Shown: positions 32,748 through 38,233 of the stretch, in pieces
Position numbering within the stretch: the first letter of the stretch is position 1
Layout of the letters: every line of letters begins with the position of its first letter
DNA from: Clostridiales bacterium
GTDB taxonomy: Bacteria; Bacillota; Clostridia; TANB77; CAG-508
Direction: 5' to 3'
DNA length: 38,233 nucleotides
Assembly (NCBI GenBank): GCA_003534295.1
Contig: DPDV01000019.1
Span: forward strand, 1-38,233
Notes under the pieces: model-generated
Database searches by the model: none
The model's input: only the letters and a program-made list of their open reading frames with translations
What the model was told of the DNA's origin: nothing
Translations under genes and position numbers: made by a program

Positions 32748-32788
32748 ACTATTATCCTTTCCTATAAAAATTAGATAAGAAAATCCTA

Positions 32789-32878
32789 TCTCTATATTTG
32801 TAAATTATTTTAACATTGTAAAGTGACTCTAAAATGACTAACGCAAAAAAAAAAAGCATTTTTACCATTGCTTCTTTT
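32789..32878. repeat. Direct repeat, copy 1 (upstream region of the ABC operon)
   Basis: About 90 bases starting TCTCTATATTTGTAAATTAT and ending in CCATTGCTTC recur at 37779-37869 with very few changes. The repeat contains the region before the ABC ATPase and a terminator hairpin. Confidence 0.95.
32845..32873 (-). terminator. Terminator after the alpha/beta hydrolase gene
   Basis: On the minus strand AAGCA pairs with TGCTT around ten bases, followed by a run of about ten T. The related copy at 37835-37866 has a longer stem. Confidence 0.65.
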
Positions 32879-32901
32879 TATATAATACTTTTTTAAATTA
32901 A

Positions 32902-33555
32902 TTATAAATATTCTTTTAAAATTTCATAAATTTTTTCTGAATGTACAATATAACTTCCATGTGTTTCTTTTAAAATTATTTTTAATGTACTATTTTTTAT
33001 ATTTTCTGCTATTAGTTTTGTATGTTCCAATTTAATAACATCTTTTTCACCTGCTAAAATATGAACAGGAATTGCAATCTTATGTAATTCTTCAAATGTT
33101 ATATTTGGTTCATCTAGCATCATTTTTATCAACTTATTCCTTGTAAAAAAATAAGCGATTTTAGTAAAAAAATTATCAAGCCATGTAGTAGCATCCGGTG
33201 TAATATTAGCACCACTTATAATCAAGTTAGACAGTAATTGCGGTTCTTTTATAGCAATTAACAAACCAATAATTCCTCCATCACTGAAGCCATATAAAAT
33301 GGGAGTTTTAATATTTAATTTCTTTATAAACTCAATAACATCTTCCGCCATTAAATCGTAAGAAATTAATTTTGTATATTCACTTTTTCCATGACATCTG
33401 CTATCAACAGCATAAACTGTATATTCCTTTTCTAATTTATAAATTAATTTATCAAATATATTATGAGTTTCGCCATTGCCATGCAGTAATATAATAGGTT
33501 TTCCATAACCATAAACCTCATAGTTTAAATTTATATCATTTACATTAATTAGCAT
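32902..33555 (-). CDS. Alpha/beta-fold hydrolase
   Basis: 217 residues, minimal alpha/beta hydrolase. Oxyanion motif LLHGNGETHN, DSRCHGKSEY, nucleophile elbow YGFSDGGIIG (Ser), acid AGEKDVI and catalytic histidine in ETHGSYIVH; the triad is complete. No signal peptide, so cytosolic. AAAGG precedes the ATG. The substrate is unknown; similar proteins hydrolyse esters or lactones. It is the first accessory gene inside the repeat-flanked block and ends with a terminator in the direct repeat. Confidence 0.9.
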   Translation of the reverse strand: MLINVNDINLNYEVYGYGKPIILLHGNGETHNIFDKLIYKLEKEYTVYAVDSRCHGKSEYTKLISYDLMAEDVIEFIKKLNIKTPILYGFSDGGIIGLLIAIKEPQLLSNLIISGANITPDATTWLDNFFTKIAYFFTRNKLIKMMLDEPNITFEELHKIAIPVHILAGEKDVIKLEHTKLIAENIKNSTLKIILKETHGSYIVHSEKIYEILKEYL

Positions 33556-33648
33556 ATTTTTGAACCTTTCTTATTTAATCTTATTGTCTTCACAAAAAAC
33601 TAATTTTCTTCCATAAACACTCATTCCTCTTATTCTATCTCTTTATTA

Positions 33649-34917
33649 CTATTTCAATTTATATACTATATTTTTTGAAAAACCTATCTTTTCAATTATT
33701 TCTTTTTCAAGCATCTCGTTCAAAATATTAATTGTAGCACTTTTACCTAGTTTTAATATCGTTTCAAAGTTTTCTCTTGTACCTTGATTGTTTTGTTTTA
33801 AATATTCTATAATCAATGTGTACTCATTTTTCAAGTTTAATTTTGGTAATATAACAAGAAAACTATTAGGTGCAACTTTTATTTCTGGACTAGTTATTGA
33901 TGCCTTATATTCTTCGTACATTCTTGGTATTCCTGTTCCATAAGCCTCTACGAAATTTAATCTATGAAATATATTTACTAAATTAGGATTCCTAGAAGAA
34001 GAGCTACCAAGTTTTATATCTTCAATAGTTAAACCACTTACCAATCCACCCAAACTCAAAAATTCAATTTTATCATTAAATATATGAATTAAATTGCTTC
34101 CATTTATTTCATAATCTCTATGTGTAATAGTATTACATAGTAATTCTCTTAAACTATTTTTTGGATATTCATATTCATCTATTCTTTCCATGCCATCTAT
34201 TTTACTACTCATTCTATTGTTCATCATCAAGTATTCATACGCATTTTCATATTGACTTAAAATACTTTGTTCTGAAAACTCTTTACTATCTAAAAATTCC
34301 GTTTTAGTATTATCCTTATATCTTGCAACTTTTATTGAATATGGACATTGATCTGATATTAATAACGCTAAATTTGTATACTTATTATCTGCATTAATTA
34401 ATCCCAAATTCTTTTTTTCTATATCTCCAAAAGCAATATTCTTCTTTTTAAATATTTTGTTAGCATAAGTAAAAGTTAAATCTTGATTAATACTAATATT
34501 CTTTTCGAATGAAATTCCTGATGACTCTACTATCATTTCTTTTATTGTTTCTCTTGTGGCGCGTTGCACTGTTGCTCCTAATCTAACAAAAACTCCATCT
34601 ATTGTCATGCCTTTTGATTTTATATAATATGGCTTATTAGTTCCTTTTAAAACCTCTACTACTATTATTTCTTTATTATCTTCTCTTTCAATTCTACTTG
34701 AAACTAAAAAATTTACTGATGGCTCTATGCTATCATTTATTTTACTACTTAACCTATCTAAATCTTCTTTTGCATTTTTTAGTCCTACAACTTTACCATT
34801 ATCATTATAACCTAGAATAATTGTACCACCAGTTGTATTACAAAAAGCAATTATTTCTTTAACAATTGAGTCTGTTAATTCTCTTTTAAATTCTAAATTA
34901 TTATTCTCTGTTATCAA
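33649..34917 (-). CDS. AlbA-2/Schlafen-like ATP-binding transcriptional regulator (TTG start)
   Basis: 422 residues. N-terminal AlbA-2 (Schlafen-like) domain: NLEFKRELTDSIVKEIIAFC, then TGGTIILGYNDNGKVVGL and GVFVRLGATVQRATRE. A central HATPase-like or wHTH linker carries NSLRELLCNTITHRDYEING and EFLSLGGLVSG. The C-terminus is a winged helix (RENFETILKLGKSATINILN). This order is typical of the COG2865 family of putative regulators. I start at the TTG at 34917, six bases after AGAGGTG, because the frame further upstream reads through a hairpin and repeats. Paired CATTCGT motifs and a terminator lie upstream and suggest self-regulation. Confidence 0.85.
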   Translation of the reverse strand: MITENNNLEFKRELTDSIVKEIIAFCNTTGGTIILGYNDNGKVVGLKNAKEDLDRLSSKINDSIEPSVNFLVSSRIEREDNKEIIVVEVLKGTNKPYYIKSKGMTIDGVFVRLGATVQRATRETIKEMIVESSGISFEKNISINQDLTFTYANKIFKKKNIAFGDIEKKNLGLINADNKYTNLALLISDQCPYSIKVARYKDNTKTEFLDSKEFSEQSILSQYENAYEYLMMNNRMSSKIDGMERIDEYEYPKNSLRELLCNTITHRDYEINGSNLIHIFNDKIEFLSLGGLVSGLTIEDIKLGSSSSRNPNLVNIFHRLNFVEAYGTGIPRMYEEYKASITSPEIKVAPNSFLVILPKLNLKNEYTLIIEYLKQNNQGTRENFETILKLGKSATINILNEMLEKEIIEKIGFSKNIVYKLK

Positions 34918-34989
34918 AAGAATCACCTCTTTCTTTTTTATCACTATTATTATATCAATTTTCAAATTTTTTATCAACACTTTTGACCA

Positions 34990-35009
34990 CATTCGTTCTC
35001 TTTCGTCCA
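34990..35009. promoter_or_regulatory. Candidate operator, proximal copy
   Basis: CATTCGTTCTCTTTCGTCCA, containing two CWTTCGT motifs about ten bases apart, upstream of the AlbA-2 gene. It matches 18 of 20 bases with the copy at 35077-35096. Confidence 0.5.
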
Positions 35010-35032
35010 CTTTTATATTGTATTCTAAAAGT

Positions 35033-35076
35033 AAAAACGCCACAATTATTGTATTTTCAATGTTTGTGGCATTTTT
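35033..35076. terminator. Hairpin between the TnpV-like and AlbA-2 genes
   Basis: GCCACAA pairs with TTGTGGC, with an inner ATTG/CAAT stem, flanked by T-tracts on both strands. It would end the TnpV-like transcript on the minus strand and lies between the two candidate operators. Confidence 0.75.
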
Positions 35077-35096
35077 CATTCGTTTTCATTCGTCCA
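35077..35096. promoter_or_regulatory. Candidate operator, distal copy
   Basis: CATTCGTTTTCATTCGTCCA, two CATTCGT motifs ten bases apart. A further partial copy (TTCATTCGCAT) lies at about 35150-35160. Confidence 0.5.
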
Positions 35097-35166
35097 TTTT
35101 ATAAATAAAACATCTCAATTACATCTGTAAATCCATTTCTATAATATTTTTCATTCGCATCCTCTC

Positions 35167-35403
35167 CTATACATATATTAATTCATTAAAAATTATTTCT
35201 TCTGCTTGATTCTTAAAATTATTCATCATACCAACCCAATAAAGCATATCTGTATTTTTCGTATTTTCTGCTAAATTGCTTTTGAGTTTTAATTGTTTTG
35301 TCATTTTTTCTACTCTTTCAGTTGCAGTTTCTTGAATCTCTTTTATCTGCATTAATTTATTGTATTCTTCTCTACTAAAGTAGATATTATATTTACTTGA
35401 CAT
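35167..35403 (-). CDS. TnpV-like small mobile-element protein
   Basis: 78 residues, cytosolic. The C-terminal half (DMLYWVGMMNNFKNQAEEII, then FNELIYV) closely follows the end of TnpV proteins found in transposons and conjugative elements of gut Firmicutes; the N-terminal half is different and shorter. AAGAAGGA precedes the ATG. It directly follows a small unknown gene remnant on the same strand. It signals mobile-element DNA; its function is unknown. Confidence 0.6.
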   Translation of the reverse strand: MSSKYNIYFSREEYNKLMQIKEIQETATERVEKMTKQLKLKSNLAENTKNTDMLYWVGMMNNFKNQAEEIIFNELIYV

Positions 35404-35424
35404 TGTTTTGAGTCCTTCTTTAAC

Positions 35425-35646
35425 CTAAATTATAATCATTCTTTTTTTTCCTTTTTTAGCTTGTTTTTCTTCTAATTCTTCAGTAGTTAATACTTTTCTT
35501 GTTTGATCATGTACTATATCAGAATCATTATCGTCAAATATTCCACTTTTTGCTAAATCTTCTGTGACAATAGTATAACTCCTCTTATCTTCTGAAATAT
35601 TATCAAATCTTTCATCAAATATCTTAATTTGAAATCTTTTAAATTG
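35425..35646 (-). pseudogene. Small unknown gene, copy 1, 5' end missing
   Basis: The frame reads FQIKIFDERFDNISEDKRSY, then TIVTEDLAKSGIFDDNDSDI, and ends at KKGKKRMIII with a stop at 35425. It has no start codon: a stop lies just upstream at 35647-35649. Its middle matches the product of the opposite-strand copy at 35643-35774 (IFDDND and the flanking residues). It lies directly upstream of the TnpV-like gene. Confidence 0.55.
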
Positions 35647-35774
35647 TTAGTGATGACTTATATAAAAATGGCATATTTGACGACAATGATAATGAAATCG
35701 CTAATAATATTTATAGAAAAGTAACTATACCAGATGAAAACAAAGTTGAAAAAATAGAAGAAAAAATGATATAA
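35643..35774 (+). pseudogene. Small unknown gene, copy 2, opposite strand, 5' end missing
   Basis: Plus-strand frame IVSDDLYKNGIFDDNDNEIA through RKVTIPDENKVEKIEEKMI to a stop at 35772-35774. Its core aligns with copy 1 (IVTEDLAKSGIFDDNDSDIV). It begins abruptly at the point where copy 1 begins on the other strand. The N-terminus and start are missing. Confidence 0.5.
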
Positions 35775-35802
35775 AATTTTAATATGGAGGTAATTTAAAT
35801 AT

Positions 35803-35934
35803 ATGGAAAATGAGAAAGTTAAATATTGGGTAAATATAATAAATAATATGAGTTTAAAAGATAAATTAAGATTAGGAATATGTTTATCTACAAGTAATTG
35901 GTCTAATATCTTGTACAATAAAACAGAAATGTGA
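35803..35934 (+). CDS. Possible 43-residue peptide
   Basis: MENEKVKYWVNIINNMSLKD followed by KLRLGICLSTSNW to a TGA at 35934. A good GGAGG stands upstream with typical spacing (ATATGGAGGTAATTT). It follows copy 2 of the small unknown gene on the same strand. It may be the start of a longer, broken gene. Not recognised. Confidence 0.4.
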   Translation: MENEKVKYWVNIINNMSLKDKLRLGICLSTSNWSNILYNKTEM

Positions 35935-35965
35935 GAGTATACCTAAGTTAGCTTTACTTAAATAT

Positions 35966-37399
35966 TTAATCACCTACATTCCATCCTTCAGAGCTGTTAA
36001 TTAATTCCTTAATACTTTTTTCAAATCCTTCCGCTATTTTTCTATTTTTTTCACCATCTATAGTTTGTAGTTCTTCAAATGTTTTTCCAAAAAAATCTTC
36101 AGGTAAATTAATTGTATTGCTCCTATCTTTACAATGAATTGCACTTGATATATCTACATACTTTAATTTTCCATTTATCATTATTGCATTCCAAGCATGT
36201 CCTACATTATACCCTTCAGAATCGATTGAGCCTTGTATATGCTTACACGGTAGAGAAAACTTTTCACACAAAAATTTATATATTTCTGCAAAATTCATAC
36301 AAACACCATATTTACTAAGCCATACACTATCAGTATTTCCAGATATAAATCCTTTTTCCTTTTGCTTACATTTTTCACATTCTTCTAAGTGTTGAATTAT
36401 TTTTTGAGTTCGAACAATGGCTTTATTCGGAATATCAGGGTTATTTTTTGAATCTTTCAAAAATTTTTTTCTACTTTCTAAACCTAAAAGCTCGCATTGT
36501 GAATTATTATTTCTACAATAAATTCTATAATATTTAGTTAAGTTCTCATCAGATTCTTTTCTCCATTCTTGCTCTGCATAAGCATAATTTAAACCAGAGT
36601 ATGCATAATTAAAATAATTAACGCACCAATCAAAAATAACTTTATATTTTTCTTCATCTGTCATTTCTGAATTAAGTCTTTTATTTATTTCATTTATTGC
36701 TCTTTCTTTTCTTTTTTCTGAAGATTCTTCGTATTCTCTATATTCTTTTGATTTTGCTATTAATTCTTTATTTCTAAAATAAGTGTCTGTTTCTTCATCA
36801 TAAAAGTATTCTGGAGTATTACCTTCTAAATACATTTCAGACAATTCTTCAAATGATTCTGCTGAAATTATTTCATCTTCTTGTTTTTCTATATTAAAAA
36901 CAAAGCATTCAGATTTTTTATACAATCCTTTTGTATCAACTCTTGGCAGTTGACTTTCTTTTGCATATTCCTCTCGTGCCATTTGAACATCTTGAAATAG
37001 TAATTTTCTTACTTCTTTAAGCAATTGGTCAACAACATCTGAAACTTCTGTTAATCCTTCTTCATATTCTACATATATTTCAAAAGTATAGTTTTGTAAA
37101 AGGTTTTTAACATCTTTATATGGTGGTCTTTGTAATTTCCAATGATTCGGATTGTTTTCACAATTTTGCTTTGCTATAAGAAAATTCTCTTTAGATAAGC
37201 CATCTAATGGTATTCTTATGTGAGCATTTCCTGTTAGTCCACTCCAGTTTGTAAAGATATTTTTATCATATAATTCTTCAACAATTAGAATAAAAAGCTC
37301 AGCAGCAACTACATCTTTAATTGTATCTCTCGTCATAAAATCTGTGGATGTTATTTTATTTTCTTCATAATCCCATTCTAATTTTTGTGTAATCTTCAT
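35966..37399 (-). CDS. Large transglutaminase-like protein of unknown role
   Basis: 477 residues from the ATG at 37399 (MKITQKLEWDYEEN), nine bases after GGAGG. The C-terminal part (about 300-430) carries a transglutaminase-like cysteine-protease fold: SKYGVCMNFAEIYKFL (Cys), GHAWNAIMINGK (His) and KYVDISSA (Asp), a complete triad. An ECEKCKQKEK cysteine pair stands just before. The first 300 residues are acidic and charged with no recognised domain. No signal peptide or membrane segment is seen, so it is probably cytosolic. It has its own promoter and is the last gene before the mosaic repeat. Confidence 0.75.
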   Translation of the reverse strand: MKITQKLEWDYEENKITSTDFMTRDTIKDVVAAELFILIVEELYDKNIFTNWSGLTGNAHIRIPLDGLSKENFLIAKQNCENNPNHWKLQRPPYKDVKNLLQNYTFEIYVEYEEGLTEVSDVVDQLLKEVRKLLFQDVQMAREEYAKESQLPRVDTKGLYKKSECFVFNIEKQEDEIISAESFEELSEMYLEGNTPEYFYDEETDTYFRNKELIAKSKEYREYEESSEKRKERAINEINKRLNSEMTDEEKYKVIFDWCVNYFNYAYSGLNYAYAEQEWRKESDENLTKYYRIYCRNNNSQCELLGLESRKKFLKDSKNNPDIPNKAIVRTQKIIQHLEECEKCKQKEKGFISGNTDSVWLSKYGVCMNFAEIYKFLCEKFSLPCKHIQGSIDSEGYNVGHAWNAIMINGKLKYVDISSAIHCKDRSNTINLPEDFFGKTFEELQTIDGEKNRKIAEGFEKSIKELINSSEGWNVGD

Positions 37400-37440
37400 A
37401 TCAATACCTCCAATCACTCTTATAAAGCTCATATACCTTA

Positions 37441-37469
37441 ATTATACTATATTTTTCAATATATTACAA
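37441..37469 (-). promoter_or_regulatory. Promoter of the transglutaminase-like gene
   Basis: Minus-strand TTGTAA, 17 bases, TATAAT, about 40 bases upstream of the start codon. Confidence 0.78.
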
Positions 37470-37507
37470 ATTATAAAAAATATGACATAATTCTAAATTA
37501 GTGCTAT

Positions 37508-37869
37508 TATTTTTATTTATTTCTATATATTCTTTTGGTTCATTATATAATACCGATACGTTTACCTTATCATCTATATTTTCCATATAAATCATAATTG
37601 CTGGATTATTTATCATAGCTCTTCCAATTGATACTCTTTGCTACTGCCCACCTGATAGTTGATTTGGTAAATGAGTCTTTCGATTCTCTAAACTTAGTGT
37701 TTTCAACATTTCTTGTAATCTTTTTTTATCTATTTCACAGCCATCTAAATCGCATGGCAAAGTTATATTTTCTTCAACTCTCTACATTTGTAAATTATTT
37801 TAACATTGTAAAGTGACTCTAAAATGACTAACGCAAAAAAAAAGAAGCATTTTTACCATTGCTTCTTTC
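37508..37869 (-). pseudogene. Deletion-derived mosaic copy of the ABC operon
   Basis: Three pieces in the operon's order: 37508-37597 equals permease 31347-31436; 37597-37778 equals ATPase 32263-32444; 37779-37869 equals the operon upstream region 32789-32878. Identity is high, with only scattered substitutions. About 826 and 344 bases have been lost at the two joins. No complete domain remains, so it is non-coding debris of a former second copy. Confidence 0.93.
37835..37866 (-). terminator. Terminator after tRNA-Asn
   Basis: AGAAGCA pairs with TGCTTCT (7 bp), followed on the minus strand by nine T, six bases after the tRNA CCA. It belongs to the direct repeat and has a fuller stem than its partner at 32845-32873. 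Confidence 0.8.
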
Positions 37870-37872
37870 TTA

Positions 37873-37948
37873 TGGCTCTCCGTGTTGGACTTGAACCAAC
37901 GACCTATCGGTTAACAGCCGAGCGCTCTACCAACTGAGCTAACGGAGA
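37873..37948 (-). tRNA. tRNA-Asn (GTT anticodon)
   Basis: 76 bases with encoded CCA. Acceptor TCTCCGT pairs with ACGGAGA, D-arm GCTCAGTTGGTAGAGC, anticodon loop CTGTTAA with GTT, and T-arm GTTGGTTCAAGTCCAAC. It follows 5S rRNA on the same strand. Confidence 0.97.
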
Positions 37949-37956
37949 ATATATAA

Positions 37957-38073
37957 TCTGGCAACAACCTATTTTCTCAACAGGGTAACCCGTAAATATT
38001 TTCGGCACGATAGAGCTTGACTTCTGTGTTCGGGATGGGAACAGGTATTTCCTCTATGTTATCATCACCAGAA
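37957..38073 (-). rRNA. rrf: 5S ribosomal RNA
   Basis: About 117 bases. The minus-strand 5' end TCTGGTGATGAT pairs with the 3' end TGCCAGA. The conserved CCCATCCCGAACACAGAAGT loop and TACGGGTTACCCTGTTGAGA are present. No 23S sequence is within the 160 bases upstream in the window. Confidence 0.96.
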
Positions 38074-38126
38074 ATGTATTGTAAGATGTTAAACATCATT
38101 ACTTACTATAACTGAATTCATTTTGT

Positions 38127-38155
38127 ATTATACTACATACTTTTAATAATTGCAA
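38127..38155 (-). promoter_or_regulatory. Promoter upstream of 5S rRNA
   Basis: Minus-strand TTGCAA, 17 bases, TATAAT, ending about 55 bases before the 5S gene. The rest of 38156-38233 is AT-rich with no gene seen. Confidence 0.75.
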
Positions 38156-38233
38156 GTATTTATACAAAAAATTTATTATTATTATGTACTATTATTTTTT
38201 TAATATACATATATAATAGCACACTCAAAAATA

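Noticed and set aside
37628..37816. Plus-strand small frame in the mosaic repeat
   Set aside because: It is the antisense of the ATPase fragment and also exists opposite the real ATPase gene, so it carries no independent information.
1..38233. CRISPR array
   Set aside because: No regularly spaced short direct repeats were seen anywhere; the only repeated sequences are the ABC-operon pieces and short operator-like motifs.

Overview
The window is very AT-rich. Its gene content (ytxC, an H-type small acid-soluble spore protein, a split transketolase, a two-gene SUF-like Fe-S system, standard genetic code, strong AGGAGG ribosome sites) points to an anaerobic, spore-forming or formerly spore-forming low-G+C Clostridia-type Firmicute. 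It may be an uncultured gut lineage; the species cannot be named from this sequence. Most genes lie on the minus strand. The main plus-strand blocks are asd-suf-dapA-HD-dapB, sspH, and ssrA with a mobilisation remnant. Non-ATG starts are common: TTG for asd, both transketolase halves and the AlbA-like gene; GTG for ftsX and the histidine kinase; possibly ATT for the first gene.

Region by region. 1-3.8 kb (minus): a small membrane protein, an overlapping alkylation-repair pair ogt-tag, three unknown genes, and a broken, truncated metK. 4-7.2 kb (minus): an RlmD-type RNA methyltransferase and an iron-sulfur L-serine dehydratase. The dehydratase is preceded by a promoter, a two-hairpin leader and an intrinsic terminator, then an element-like stretch with imperfect inverted ends. 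7.2-12.4 kb (plus): lysine/diaminopimelate synthesis (asd, dapA, dapB), interrupted by a two-gene SufC/SufB-like unit and an HD-domain gene. 12.4-16.6 kb (minus): ytxC, a rhodanese, a reduced SecD/SecF pair and an HD phosphohydrolase behind a palindrome-bearing promoter. sspH follows on the plus strand.

17-23.5 kb (minus): a cell-wall remodelling locus read as ftsE, ftsX, three tandem secreted coiled-coil M23 peptidases, then an S41 C-terminal processing protease. FtsEX normally gates this type of hydrolase through its coiled coil, so three tandem paralogues are notable. 23.7-26 kb: split transketolase (minus), divergent from ssrA (tmRNA). Just downstream of ssrA is a decayed MobV/Pre-type mobilisation gene and a stretch of inverted repeats resembling a transfer origin.

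27.5-32.8 kb (minus): an ABC ATPase, a large FtsX-type permease, an OmpR regulator and a histidine kinase, in the style of antimicrobial-peptide sensing and export modules. 32.8-37.9 kb (minus, accessory): an alpha/beta hydrolase, an AlbA-2/Schlafen-like ATP-binding regulator with repeated CATTCGT motifs upstream, a TnpV-like protein, two opposed copies of a small unknown gene, and a large transglutaminase-like protein. This block is flanked by about 90-bp direct repeats. Its far end carries a deletion-derived mosaic copy of the ABC operon, which implies a duplication followed by decay or insertion. The window ends with tRNA-Asn and 5S rRNA (minus), which appear to have their own promoter.
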